A stretch of 64,000 bases of DNA. Origin: JACXTP01 sp963789555. GTDB lineage: Archaea; Thermoplasmatota; Thermoplasmata; Methanomassiliicoccales; UBA472. The stretch lies in contig CAWBKY010000006.1 of assembly GCA_963789555.1 (NCBI GenBank), forward strand, positions 62,001-126,000, read 5' to 3'. The translations under genes were made by a program, and so were the position numbers. A model generated the notes under the pieces. It saw only the letters and a list, made by a program, of their open reading frames with translations, did not search any database and was not told the DNA's origin. Below are positions 50,859 to 59,666 of the stretch, piece by piece; the stretch's first letter is position 1, and each line of letters starts with the position of its first letter.

Positions 50859-51128
50859 GAGATGTCCATGATATGTATAAAATGAGCCCACCTAGAAACG
50901 ATGAAAATAATAGATCGATGCCAGTTACGCGAAAACAAAGATAATGGATCAAGATCGATCGAGGGTGGACCATGCCGTCCACCGCTCATGTTCCATAATA
51001 AAGTGCCGGATGTTTCTATAAATCTATCCTTTTCATGGTATCTGAAGATGGCGCGAAATCACCCTGCCATATTTTAATAAAAGTTCAGACCAGGGATTCC
51101 CAATATCAAGATCTTGTGAGGGAGCCAT

Positions 51129-53069
51129 ATGTCGGATGAAAGGGTATCGGAGATAATCTCCGTGGAGTGCCTGCGGGTCCCTGCTGAGGAGCTCACGCCG
51201 GAGAAGATAAAGAAGAAGACCGAAGAGAGGACCATGGACGAATCGTCCAAGCAGGTCCTGAAGAAGACCATGGAGGAGGGCATCGAGACGGCCTGGGACC
51301 GTTTCGAGAAGCAACAGCCCATGTGCAAGTTCTGCTCCACCGGCGTATCCTGTCAGCGTTGCGCCATGGGGCCTTGCCGATTGATGGGCGGGGACCGAGT
51401 GCGGGGCGTTTGTGGCGCCGACGCGGACCTCATCGTGGCCAGGAACCTTCTGGACCAGATAGCGACCGGGGCGGCATCGCACTCCGACCACGGGCGCGAG
51501 GTGGTCGACACTTTATTGAAGACATCACGAGGTGAGGCGCCCTCTTACACCATCACCGATGTGCCGAAGTTGAAGCGACTCGCGAAAGAGTACGGGATCG
51601 ACATCGAGCGACCCCTGGAGAAGGTGGGCGAGGACCTGGCGAAGGCCATGCTGGAGGAGTTCGGCACATTGAAGGGCGAGCTGCAGATGCCCAAGCGGGC
51701 GCCCGAGGAAAGCGTCAAGATCTGGAAGGAGGCGAACATCCTGCCCCGCAGCATCGACCGGGAGATCGTGGAATCCATGCACCGGGTGCACATGGGCGTG
51801 GGGGCGGAGTTCAGCGACATGCTGGTCCAAGGCATGCGCGCCTCCATGGGCGACGGTTGGGGCGGTTCGATGATGGGCACGGAGATATCGGACGTCCTGT
51901 TCGGCACCCCGACCATTCGCCGGTCCAAGGTGAACCTGGGCGTCCTGAAGCACGATCATGTCAACATATCGCTGCACGGTCACAACCCGGTCCTCTCGGA
52001 GATGGTGGTGAAGGCGGCGGGCCTCCCGGAGATGCAGGAGAAGGCCAAGGGGTTGGGGGCGAAAGGCATCAACCTGGTGGGCCTGTGCTGCACCGGCAAC
52101 GAGCTGCTCATGAGAAAGGGCATCCATCAGGCGGGGAACCACATGGACCAGGAACTGGTCATCACCACCGGGGCCTTGGAGATGATGATAGTCGACTACC
52201 AGTGCATCTTCCCCACCCTCACCAACACGGCGGCGTGCTTCCACACCAAGGTGGTATCGACCTCGCCCAAGTCGAAGATACCTGGCAGCCTCTACTTCGA
52301 GATAACCCCGGAGAACGCCCTGGAGCAATCGAAGCTGATGATCAAGATGGCCATCGAGAACTATCCGAACCGGGAGCCGAAGCGGGTCCTGATACCCGAC
52401 CACCCCATGGACGCCATGGTCGGTTTCTCCGTCGAGGCCATCCGGGACGCCCTCGGGGGCAGCCTGAAACCGTTGCTCGACGTGGTCCTCTCCGGCAAGG
52501 TGAGGGGGTGCGCCGCCATCGTCGGTTGCAACAACCCTCACATCAAACATGACTTCGGCCACATCACCCTGGCGAAGGAGCTCATCAAGCGTGACATCCT
52601 GGTGGTGGAGACCGGCTGCGCCAGCATAGCCTGCGCCAAGGCGGGTCTGATGCTCCCGGAGTCGATCAAGGACGCGGGAAAGGGCCTGAAGGAGGTGTGC
52701 GGGTCGTTGAAGATCCCGCCGGTGTTGCACATGGGCTCCTGCGTGGACTGCAGTCGCATACTCAACCTGGTCGCGGAGCTGGCCCGTCTCGCCGGGGTGC
52801 GCATCGACCAACTGCCTGTGGCCGGGGCGGCCCCGGAATGGTACTCGCCCAAGGCCGTCGCCATCGCCAGTTATTACGTCGGAAGCGGGGTGAGCGTGTG
52901 CCTCGGGGATCATGCCCAAGATACCGGCAGCCCCAACGTGGTGCAGTTCCTCACCCAGGATGTGGAAGCGGCGGTCAACGCGAAGTTCTGGGTGGAACCC
53001 GACCCGAGGAAGGCGGCCGCGCTCATGTCCGACCATATCGAGATGAAGCGCAAGGACCTGGACCTATAG
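51129..53069 (+). CDS. cooS: Anaerobic CO dehydrogenase catalytic subunit CooS
   Basis: Intact, 646 residues. The N-terminal Fe-S motif is CKFCSTGVSCQRCAMGPCR (clusters D and B). The Ni-Fe-S C-cluster ligands are seen in the His of ISLHGHNPVLSEM and in Cys of GLCCTGNE, AAIVGCNNPH, VETGCASIACAKAG and HMGSCVDCSR. The enzyme interconverts CO and CO2. No cooF, cooC or acetyl-CoA synthase genes lie beside it, so it is an isolated monofunctional type. A TATA-like TTTTAATAAAAG lies about 50 bases upstream, and a strong terminator follows. Confidence 0.95.
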   Translation: MSDERVSEIISVECLRVPAEELTPEKIKKKTEERTMDESSKQVLKKTMEEGIETAWDRFEKQQPMCKFCSTGVSCQRCAMGPCRLMGGDRVRGVCGADADLIVARNLLDQIATGAASHSDHGREVVDTLLKTSRGEAPSYTITDVPKLKRLAKEYGIDIERPLEKVGEDLAKAMLEEFGTLKGELQMPKRAPEESVKIWKEANILPRSIDREIVESMHRVHMGVGAEFSDMLVQGMRASMGDGWGGSMMGTEISDVLFGTPTIRRSKVNLGVLKHDHVNISLHGHNPVLSEMVVKAAGLPEMQEKAKGLGAKGINLVGLCCTGNELLMRKGIHQAGNHMDQELVITTGALEMMIVDYQCIFPTLTNTAACFHTKVVSTSPKSKIPGSLYFEITPENALEQSKLMIKMAIENYPNREPKRVLIPDHPMDAMVGFSVEAIRDALGGSLKPLLDVVLSGKVRGCAAIVGCNNPHIKHDFGHITLAKELIKRDILVVETGCASIACAKAGLMLPESIKDAGKGLKEVCGSLKIPPVLHMGSCVDCSRILNLVAELARLAGVRIDQLPVAGAAPEWYSPKAVAIASYYVGSGVSVCLGDHAQDTGSPNVVQFLTQDVEAAVNAKFWVEPDPRKAAALMSDHIEMKRKDLDL

Positions 53070-53074
53070 GCCTA

Positions 53075-53113
53075 ATGAGGGGGAGATCGCAGACCCCCCA
53101 CTCATTTTTTTTT
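53075..53113 (+). terminator. cooS intrinsic-type terminator
   Basis: Stem ATGAGGGG...CCCC(A)CTCAT (53075-53083 with 53096-53105) directly followed by nine T (53105-53113). It begins six bases beyond the cooS stop. Confidence 0.75.
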
Positions 53114-53150
53114 ACTGGGCTCTAGGATTATGCCGAAAGCCCTTTTGCAC

Positions 53151-54936
53151 TCAATCCTCATCCTTGCGATAGGTCGCTTCCTGGGGCAGATGGTGGTATG
53201 GGCCTTCCTTCTCCATGAGCGAACCCGCATAGGCGCCCAGATAGGCGCTGCGTTGGTCCCGGACGTACTTGGACCGCATGCAGGTGTGGTCGTAAGCTAT
53301 CTTCATGAGGTAGAGGAACCAGGCCACATAGGCCGAGGCGATGACGATGACCGACTCCCAGAGGATGGGGAACATGAAGGCCACGCAGGAGCACATCACC
53401 AAGCCCAGGGAGATGGCCGAGGCCACGAAGCTGGTGATGCGCAGGCTGCTGCCCGGCGCGGCGCCGAGGTTGGAGTAATCGATGCGGCGCACCACCTCAT
53501 GCAGCTCCCGGACCAGGATGAAGAAGGTCAGGGCGCTGATGACTATGGCGCCGACGAAGGCGGCCAAGTGCATCCATTCCGTGGTGGAGACGGTGACCAC
53601 CAACGCCGCCACGAAGGAGAAGAGCAGGGCCATGAACTTCTTGGAGGCATGGAAGGGCTTGAAGCTCTTCGGGAACACGAGCTTGCCCAGGGTGCGCTGG
53701 AAGACGGCGGCGCCGTACTTGATGGACTCCGGGAAGCGGACGCCGCACCAGTCGGCGATCTGATAGCTGCGCTTTATGAACACCGGGCAGAGGCTGGACA
53801 TGAAGAAGGTGACCGCGCCGGCGATGGGGTTGAGGTAGGCCGCCTTGGTGACCAAGGGCACCTGGGAGGCGACCGAGGCGTACATGATGGACTCCCCGCC
53901 CCGGGCGGTGAAGGCGGAGCCGATGGTGACCGAGGCCCTGCGGTTGAAACCGACCAGGTAGGCCACGCAGGACATCACTATCACCTCGGCGAAGATGATG
54001 AGCAGCACGGCCCCGGCGATGGCCACCCAGACGGACGAGAACATGGCCGGGTCGATGAGCATGCCGAAGGAGACGAAGAAGACGGCGGCGAAGGCGTCGC
54101 GCAACGGTGAGATCTTCTTCTCCATGCGCTCCATGACCTTGGTCTCGGCGAACACCATGCCGATGAAGAAGGCCCCGATGAGGGGCGGGACGCCGCAGAA
54201 GACGGCGAAGGCGGCGGAAAGGAAGACCACGCCGAGCATGAAAAGGACGAAGAGCTCGTCGCTCTCCATCTTCACCAGGTACTTGACCACCCGGGGGATG
54301 ACGAAGACCGCCAATATGATGAAGAAGAGGAAGAAGCCGATCATGCCCAGCGCCATCGCGCCGATGCTGAAGTTCTGCGTCGGTGTTGATGACCAGGCCG
54401 CCCACCACGGTCAGGATGATCATGGAGATGAACTCCTCCATGATGACCATGCCGATGATGTAGTCGGTCTCTGGCTTGTCCAGGCGCCCCAGGTCCATGA
54501 GCGTCTTCATGGCCACGGCGGAACAGGACATGGCGATGATGGCGGCGAGGAAGATGGCGTCGATGAGGTCCCAGCCCAGTGCGAAGGCGAGCAGGAATCC
54601 GACGAAGAGGTTGATGCCCACGTCGATGAGGGCGAGGATGGCGGCCGGTCCCTTCACCTTCTTGATCTTCTCCATGCTGAACTCCAGTCCGACGAAGAAG
54701 ATGAGGAGGAGCAGTCCGAACTCGGCCAGGGCGGTGACGAAATCGATGTTCTCCACCAGGCCGTCGTACTCGAAGTCCCCGATCTTGAAGTACATGAAGG
54801 GGCCGATGAGGATGCCCACGATGATGTAGGCCAGGATGGCGCTCTGTTTGAAACGGTAAGCGATGGCCGCGCCTATGAAGGCTATGAGCATGATCGCTCC
54901 GAACTCCAGCAGCAGTTTGCTTGACTCCGATTCCAT
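53151..54936 (-). CDS. CPA2-type cation/proton antiporter (KefB-like)
   Basis: About 590 residues with a break near 54375. The first 380 residues hold twelve or so helices with family signatures ILAYIIVGILIGPFM, LLIFFVGLEFSMEKI, CSAVAMKTLMDLG (the unwound helix region), GVPPLIGAFFIGMVFAETKV and FFVSFGMLIDPAMF. The C-terminal ~200 residues have several more helices (MALLFSFVAALVVTVS) instead of a TrkA-N domain. It exchanges Na+ or K+ for protons. The start is MESESSKLLLEFG at 54936. The divergent 350-base region before the next gene holds the promoter. Confidence 0.88.
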
Positions 54937-55290
54937 TGCCCGGTCCCATCCCACGCCGGGAGGCCCGCCGCCGGAACGTCAACCCTCTGGATGAGGGGTC
55001 CCCTGCCGTTCGGTGGCGAACGAGAGGCCTAGCTCAGAAGAGTCAGGCCTAGTGCATCCCGCAAAAGAGAAGGCCATGTATCTTATAAATTACTTTTTAT
55101 AAAAACGAAGAAGGATTTTACGTCCATTCAGTCCCTGCATCCTCTGATATGGTGAATGATATCCAGATGGCCATTTTGTTTAATTTGTGGAAAATGACAG
55201 GGATCTTATGTAAACGTTCCACAACGCTTCTTTCCGCTACATGATAATCTCCCATCGGTATTATATCCGGATCGAGATGTTCCTGATAAT
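54937..55290. other. Intergenic region with divergent promoters
   Basis: 354 bases. On the minus strand a TATA pair (TTTTTATAAAAA at 55098-55109 and a nearby ATTTATAAG) can serve the antiporter with a leader of about 140 bases. On the plus strand GTATTATATCC (55259-55269) sits about 25 bases before the gene at 55291, which suggests a leaderless start. No gene supported. Confidence 0.5.
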
Positions 55291-56169
55291 ATGGCCGAAG
55301 GGCAACTTCCATCGTACTGCAACACCTGCGGGAAGCAACTGACCTCGGCAGGACCGTTTCTGTCCCCAATGCGGCAAAGTGGTCGCGTGGGAACAAACAT
55401 CCCCGCCCCAGCCGATGGAGCTCAACCGATGGCCCCACCGCTGCCTCCGCCCCCGGTCAAGAAGAAGAGCGTGCTCGGCCCATTGTTGGCAGTGATCGTG
55501 GTGGTGATAATCGTGGCGGCATCGTTGAGCTTCTTCCTGGGCGAGGAGTTCGGTCTGACCCCCTCGACCTACACGGTGGGGGAGGGCAACCAGCTCTACC
55601 GATGGAACTATGATGGCACCGACTGTTGGCTCTACACCAACTTGACCTTTTCCGATTACACCGATTACCAATACAGCTCGATCGATCGCCGGATGACAAG
55701 CAGTTATGATTACGATTTGTGTAAAAGCTATGTCACATCTAATGACCCAATCATCGAGGACATCGCAGCGAAATTGCTTAAGGTCGCCGACCACCTCGGG
55801 TTGGATGACGTTGGGACCATCAATCTGGCCTTGGCCTTCTCCCAGGCAATAACCTACAAGTACGACAACGAATCGGTCGGTTCGCAGGACTATTGGCGCT
55901 TCCCGGTGGAGACCTTGTGGGTGCGCTGCGGTGACTGCGAGGACAAGTCCTTCCTTTTCGCCTCATTGGTGGAGGGGATGGGCTATGACGCGGTATGCCT
56001 GGTGTTCAATGACCACCTGGCGGTCGGGGTGGCATGCACAGATGCTTATGGTACCTACTATAACAGGTGCGGGTCCCAGTACTATTATTGCGAGACCACC
56101 GCCATCGGTTGGGAGATGGGCGACATCCCGGAGAGCTATGGCGCGGCGAACATCGTGCAGGTGGAGTGA
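55291..56169 (+). CDS. Zinc-ribbon membrane protein with transglutaminase-like domain
   Basis: About 293 residues. The N-terminal zinc ribbon is CNTCGKQL followed by FCPQCGKVV once the local frame is corrected (breaks near 55350 and 55400). A transmembrane helix follows (LGPLLAVIVVVIIVAASLSFF). The extracytoplasmic part contains a transglutaminase-like core: WVRCGDCEDKSFLFASL with the catalytic Cys and FNDHLAVGVAC with the His. Its activity could be peptide or lipid acyl transfer or protease-like. It is not a confident enzyme call because the family is broad. Confidence 0.7.
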   Translation: MAEGQLPSYCNTCGKQLTSAGPFLSPMRQSGRVGTNIPAPADGAQPMAPPLPPPPVKKKSVLGPLLAVIVVVIIVAASLSFFLGEEFGLTPSTYTVGEGNQLYRWNYDGTDCWLYTNLTFSDYTDYQYSSIDRRMTSSYDYDLCKSYVTSNDPIIEDIAAKLLKVADHLGLDDVGTINLALAFSQAITYKYDNESVGSQDYWRFPVETLWVRCGDCEDKSFLFASLVEGMGYDAVCLVFNDHLAVGVACTDAYGTYYNRCGSQYYYCETTAIGWEMGDIPESYGAANIVQVE

Positions 56170-56255
56170 CCTGATCGCAGATCCCGCCTCAGCCTGGGCG
56201 CTCATTAATAACTCGTCTGTTCTCTCATGCAGTTGAAGATCGTTTGAGGTCTCCT

Positions 56256-56705
56256 TTATTGGATGGTCAGAGGGACGGTCTTCCCCACCCCTTTCTTGGC
56301 GAGCGCACTATCGATGAACGGCCTATAGTTCCTGGAGCAACATTTTCCCGCAGGGTTGGTGATCTTGCAGTGCCCCCCGCCCCCGATGCCGGTGGCCTTC
56401 ACCACCTCATCGAAGCTTCTGGCGCCCTGCTCGATCGCCGCTAGCACATCCTCTTCCGTCACCTGCTTGCAATAGCAGAGCGGCCGGGGCGAGCTCTTCT
56501 CCTTGAAGGTCACCCGTGTCTTGACATCCTCTTTTCCAAGCACCTTGCTGCCAGAGCTGGTGAAGTAGATCACCTGGCAGGAAGGGTTGTCACAATGGGA
56601 ATATGCCTCGTCACCTAATGGCCAGCATGATTCCTTGGCATGGGCGGCCACGGTGATCTTCTCCACATCCCCACCGGTCCTCTTGCATCGCGGACAGACG
56701 GCCAT
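56256..56705 (-). CDS. CopZ-type 2Fe-2S and zinc-binding protein
   Basis: Intact, 149 residues. Residues 1-60 hold a zinc site (CPRCKRTGG, HCDNPSCQVIYFTSSG). Residues 85-135 hold a BFD-like 2Fe-2S motif: LCYCKQVTEEDVLAAIEQGARSFDEV…THC-like GGGGHCKITNPAGKCCSRNY. This arrangement matches the N-terminal domain of Archaeoglobus CopZ, a copper-handling redox protein. It lacks the C-terminal heavy-metal domain. It may take part in metal or electron transfer; the neighbouring genes do not decide. Confidence 0.78.
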   Translation of the reverse strand: MAVCPRCKRTGGDVEKITVAAHAKESCWPLGDEAYSHCDNPSCQVIYFTSSGSKVLGKEDVKTRVTFKEKSSPRPLCYCKQVTEEDVLAAIEQGARSFDEVVKATGIGGGGHCKITNPAGKCCSRNYRPFIDSALAKKGVGKTVPLTIQ

Positions 56706-56741
56706 GTTGAGGGATTGACTTTTCCTGATAAAACCGTGTGG

Positions 56742-57174
56742 TCATCGACCATTTACTTGGGCTATGATACTTTTCTCCACTAATTAACAAATTCAGACGA
56801 TTCACCAGGTTTGAATAGCGGATTCGATCGTGACCGCCAAGGTGGCTCGGATCCAAGCTGAACTTTTCCTTCATGAAATCAAAATCAGGGCCGGAGGTCA
56901 CGAACCTCGCCTTCCCCTTGATGATGAAACCAGCACCTGGCCCATGCAGACCTTGGACCTTGCTGCTTCCCAATGTAATTATAATATTCGGGTTGTGGGC
57001 AATATTGGCCTCCGTCTTGTGCATGTAACCTGCGGGAATGAAAAGCCGTTCATCTTGGGATATTCTGAGGTAGCTGTTCCAAGTGTTTACCATATGGGGG
57101 CCATCTGGCCCCAAGGTGGCGATAGCGACAACTCCGTCCTTGCCCATGATTTCCATCAGTTTCTCCGGAATCAT
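56742..57174 (-). CDS. Pyridoxamine 5'-phosphate oxidase-like flavoprotein
   Basis: About 145 residues. It starts MIPEKLMEIMGKDG, then VVAIATLGPDGPHMVNTWNSYL and RLFIPAGYMHKTEANIAHNPNIIITLGSS, typical of the split-barrel FMN/PPOX family, followed by GAGFIIKGKARFVTSGPDF. The end is uncertain: the visible frame stays open to 56611 over the CopZ-like gene, but a small indel near 56750 would end it at 56742. It may be a small flavin reductase or a protein that reads F420 or FMN. Confidence 0.7.
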
Positions 57175-57351
57175 CGTGTGTTCCCCCTTATTGATAGGTT
57201 TATTACTAATCAGAATCACATTTATTAGGTTTTTATCTTAAACTCCACCCAGTAAAATAAATTCATATAATTATATATTATAATAATAATTATTATAGGT
57301 GTTGTTAGGTCCAATTTATCAATGAAAGGAAAAGGAAAAAGAAATAGGGGA

Positions 57352-57407
57352 CAGGGGCAAGGTGTCCGGTGTCAACGAGGGGAGGAAAGATGTTTTGCTT
57401 GCCCCTG
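57352..57407 (-). terminator. Inverted repeat downstream of the wHTH gene
   Basis: CAGGGGCAAG (57352-57361) and CTTGCCCCTG (57398-57407) form a perfect 10-base dyad with a 36-base loop, beginning nine bases past the wHTH stop and followed on the minus strand by a pyrimidine-rich, T-rich tract. It fits a terminator, or a regulatory stem in the 3' end. Confidence 0.5.
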
Positions 57408-57415
57408 GAGCATCG

Positions 57416-57796
57416 TCAATAGGATTTGGCCACGAACGGCAAGATCGCGGGCAGGTCCACTGGGGTGCCCAGGTCTATATCGTAGCAGGCCTGCTCGCTT
57501 GAGCCGTCCATCATCTCGATCCTTGCGGTCAGCTTGTTCTTCTCGAAGACGATCTGGGCGTTCTTGACCTTGCTCTTGTACATGCTGATGCGCTTACCAG
57601 CCTGTGTCAGTCTCCGTTCGCAGCAGTAGATGAGGCCCGCGGACTCGAGCAGTTTGATCTTCCGGTAGCATGCGGCTATCGGGATACCTAGCTTCTCGCT
57701 GAGGTCGAAGGCGCTCTTCGGCTTGCCCATGGTGGCGAGAAGTATCTTAGCCGCGTACTCCTCGGTGAGCAGTTGTGATGTTTCGAGTGCGTGCAT
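57416..57796 (-). CDS. Winged-helix transcriptional regulator
   Basis: Intact, 126 residues. A typical wHTH follows MHALETSQLLTEEYAAKILL: GKPKSAFDLSEKLGIPIAACYRKIKLLESAGLI, then a wing (CCERRLTQAGKRISMYKSKV) and a C-terminal domain with a Cys (SEQACYDIDL) that could sense a ligand. It resembles ArsR-like archaeal regulators of unknown targets. A TATA box (GGTATAAATATCC, minus, about 57832-57843) and a 14-base dyad (57803-57816) lie upstream, as expected for autoregulation. Confidence 0.75.
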   Translation of the reverse strand: MHALETSQLLTEEYAAKILLATMGKPKSAFDLSEKLGIPIAACYRKIKLLESAGLIYCCERRLTQAGKRISMYKSKVKNAQIVFEKNKLTARIEMMDGSSEQACYDIDLGTPVDLPAILPFVAKSY

Positions 57797-58136
57797 TTCA
57801 CCAACTCTTATGAGTTATCATTTTTGTATAGGATATTTATACCGCGCTTTCCGGCAATCAATTTTGATTTCATTATTTATCATGAGCCAGATGTATTATC
57901 GGACCCGGTAGGGCCTCGATAATGTCACAATATCAATATCGACGATTGGAACGTGAGGTCATGTTATTGAGAATGATAAACCGCATAAGATTATCAAATA
58001 AATGGTCCAGGGGTGTTACCATTTCTCAAAATAATATTATTCTTATAAATTGAATGTAAATCACAAGTTTGATATAGTCCAGATATCAATCGATGAAATA
58101 CAGTTGGGCATAGGCCCGATCGGAGGCGAAAACATC
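57797..58136. other. Intergenic region with divergent promoters
   Basis: 340 bases, AT-rich. It holds the dyad AACTC-N4-GAGTT (57803-57816) and a TATA box (about 57832-57843) for the wHTH gene. For the plus strand it holds a TTATAAAT box (58043-58050) for micro-ORF 1. A weak TGATAA-N11-TTATCA dyad lies at about 57974-57996. A 43-codon open frame (57922-58053) shows no family or ribosome site. Confidence 0.4.
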
Positions 58137-58193
58137 ATGTCATGCGGAAAGTGCGGCAAGGACAAGAAGGACAAGGACAAGAAGAAGAAGTAA
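58137..58193 (+). CDS. Micro-ORF 1, Cys/Lys-rich 18-residue peptide
   Basis: Encodes MSCGKCGKDKKDKDKKKK. GGAGG ends 10 bases before the ATG, and a TATA-like TTATAAAT (58043-58050) lies upstream. It resembles the micro-ORFs at 58357 and 61482 in the Lys/Asp tail, and it shares a Cys motif (CGKCG) with the first of these (CGCGG). Its codon use (all AAG and GAC) follows the host. Its small size makes functional reading uncertain. It could be a metal- or nucleic acid-binding peptide, or part of a regulatory leader. Confidence 0.6.
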   Translation: MSCGKCGKDKKDKDKKKK

Positions 58194-58356
58194 TGTCTTC
58201 TTTCCTGATCCGGCCTCGATACAAATACGGACCAAAACCCTTCCTTCCTTTATTTTTCCATTCTTCATCCCTTTGTCATGTCCAGATGTATGTTTTATAT
58301 AGCTGGTGAACCAAATGCTGCCCCAATCGGCGTGGACCGGCGGAGGTGAGAAGGAA

Positions 58357-58416
58357 ATGACTGGTGGATGCGGATGCGGTGGAAAGAAGAAGGATGACAA
58401 GGGCAAGAAGAAGTAA
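58357..58416 (+). CDS. Micro-ORF 2, Cys/Lys-rich 19-residue peptide
   Basis: Encodes MTGGCGCGGKKKDDKGKKK. A perfect GGAGGTGA Shine-Dalgarno (58342-58349) lies seven bases before the ATG, and TTTATATA (58293-58302) provides a TATA box about 55-64 bases upstream. The tail KKKDDKGKKK is nearly the same as in micro-ORF 3. It precedes the aquaporin by 178 bases, so it could be its leader, but micro-ORF 3 has no such gene downstream on its strand. Confidence 0.65.
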   Translation: MTGGCGCGGKKKDDKGKKK

Positions 58417-58593
58417 CGCCCTTTCTAAATCTCTTATTATTTTCCGATTCTCAGATTAAAGGAATGGCGTCAGATTTCCCTGTGATGACGCGGACCGGAC
58501 ATTCACTCAAATATTTGAGTTTTAAATGAATATTTATAGTTCCAATCAAATCCTGCTCGAAGGCTCAAGGGGCCGGTTCTGAGGGGGATATCT

Positions 58594-59323
58594 ATGCCGA
58601 CTTTGAAGCAGAACCTGGTCGCCGAGTTCATCGGTTCGATGTTCTTGGTGGTCGTTGCCATAGGTTCGACCATATTGCCCATCGAGGTCTTCGACCTGCC
58701 CATCGGGATAGCGGTGTTCATGAACGCCATGGCGGTGGCCTTCGTGCTGTTCGCGCTCATAGAGACCTTCGCGCCCATATCCGGTGCCCATTTCAACCCA
58801 GCGGTCACCTTCGCCCTTATGGATCACCAAGGAGATCGAGTCCCGAAAGGCCATACTATATGTCATCGTCCAGTTCGCCGGCGGATTCGTCGGCGTAATC
58901 GTTACCCATCTCATGTTCTGGGACGTGAACCCCACCCTGATCTATATCTCCGACAATACCAAGACCACCCCCCTGTACTTCGCCGAGGTCGTCGGTACCT
59001 TCGCTCTGCTCGCAGTTATATATGGTTGCACCCGAGGCCGCTCCAAACAGACCGGTCTGGCGGTGGCCTTCGTGGTGGGCGGCCTGCTCATCACCACCTC
59101 CAGCACCATGTTCGCCAACCCCATGGTGACGTTCGCCCGCATGTTCACCTACGCCATCTGCGGCATCACCCCCCTCGACGGCCTGGCCTTCATGGCCATG
59201 GAGTTGATCGGGGCGGCGGCCGCGGCGCTGGTGTTCGGCTATGTGCTCTATCCGACCAAGCTCAAGGAGAAGTGCGACCCGTACGAATGCCCGCCGCAAC
59301 AAAAGCCCATCCAGATCAAATGA
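58594..59323 (+). CDS. Aquaporin (MIP family)
   Basis: About 243 residues with one break near 58825. The first pore motif is HFNPAVTFALM, and the second reads MFANPMVTFARM, with NPM in place of NPA. Helices are seen at LVAEFIGSMFLVVVAIGS, IGIAVFMNAMAVAFVLFAL, AEVVGTFALLAVIYGC and FVVGGLLITTSST. The C-terminus carries two Cys (CDPYEC). It is an uncharacterised microbial MIP channel. Related proteins occur in arsenic operons, but the ars island lies 10 kb away. Confidence 0.86.
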
Positions 59324-59666
59324 GGTAGGTCCGGAAGGACCCGCTGCTCCCAACTGTGACCTGGTCCACCCCAACTTGGTCAACATATCCCTCCGATCTG
59401 CATCGAAGGACGCCGAGGTGAAAATGAAAGCGCTCGAGTCAAGCTGCGACACGGGGAAGGGAACGGTGACTGCAAGGCACCGGTCCACCAGGTCCAACGG
59501 ACCGATGGAACCAGGGCCCTCACGGCCAACGCCATCGCCCGGTCCCATACAGCCCGACTTCGGGGTACCGACCCCTGGGTCGTTCTGAAACACCTTATTT
59601 TCGGTTTTATCCATACTTACCGAGGGCATGCTTTATAAGCATCATGATGCGTGGCATGGTCCGTAA
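59324..59666. other. Intergenic region upstream of wHTH gene
   Basis: 343 bases. The first 260 are GC-rich with no supported gene; a minus open frame there has no family signal. The end holds TTTATAA (59632-59638) and a perfect palindrome GCATCATGATGC (59639-59650) immediately after it, 16 bases before the ATG at 59667. The layout suggests a leaderless, autoregulated promoter. Confidence 0.5.

Noticed and set aside
51525..53036. Long minus-strand open frame opposite cooS
   Set aside because: CooS is intact and fully conserved; the antisense frame is an artefact of codon bias.
53130..54110. Plus-strand open frame opposite the antiporter
   Set aside because: Antisense shadow of the conserved transporter.
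57322..57567. Plus-strand frame starting MKGKGKRNRGQGQG, looking like a fourth Lys-rich small protein
   Set aside because: No Shine-Dalgarno, and most of it is antisense to the wHTH gene and its stem; it cannot be separated from the inverted repeat.
57922..58053. 43-codon plus-strand frame in the promoter region
   Set aside because: No ribosome site and no family pattern; it contains the TATA box of micro-ORF 1.
59330..59629. Minus-strand open frame after the aquaporin
   Set aside because: No family signal, no ribosome site, and Pro/Gly-rich translation typical of GC-rich non-coding sequence.
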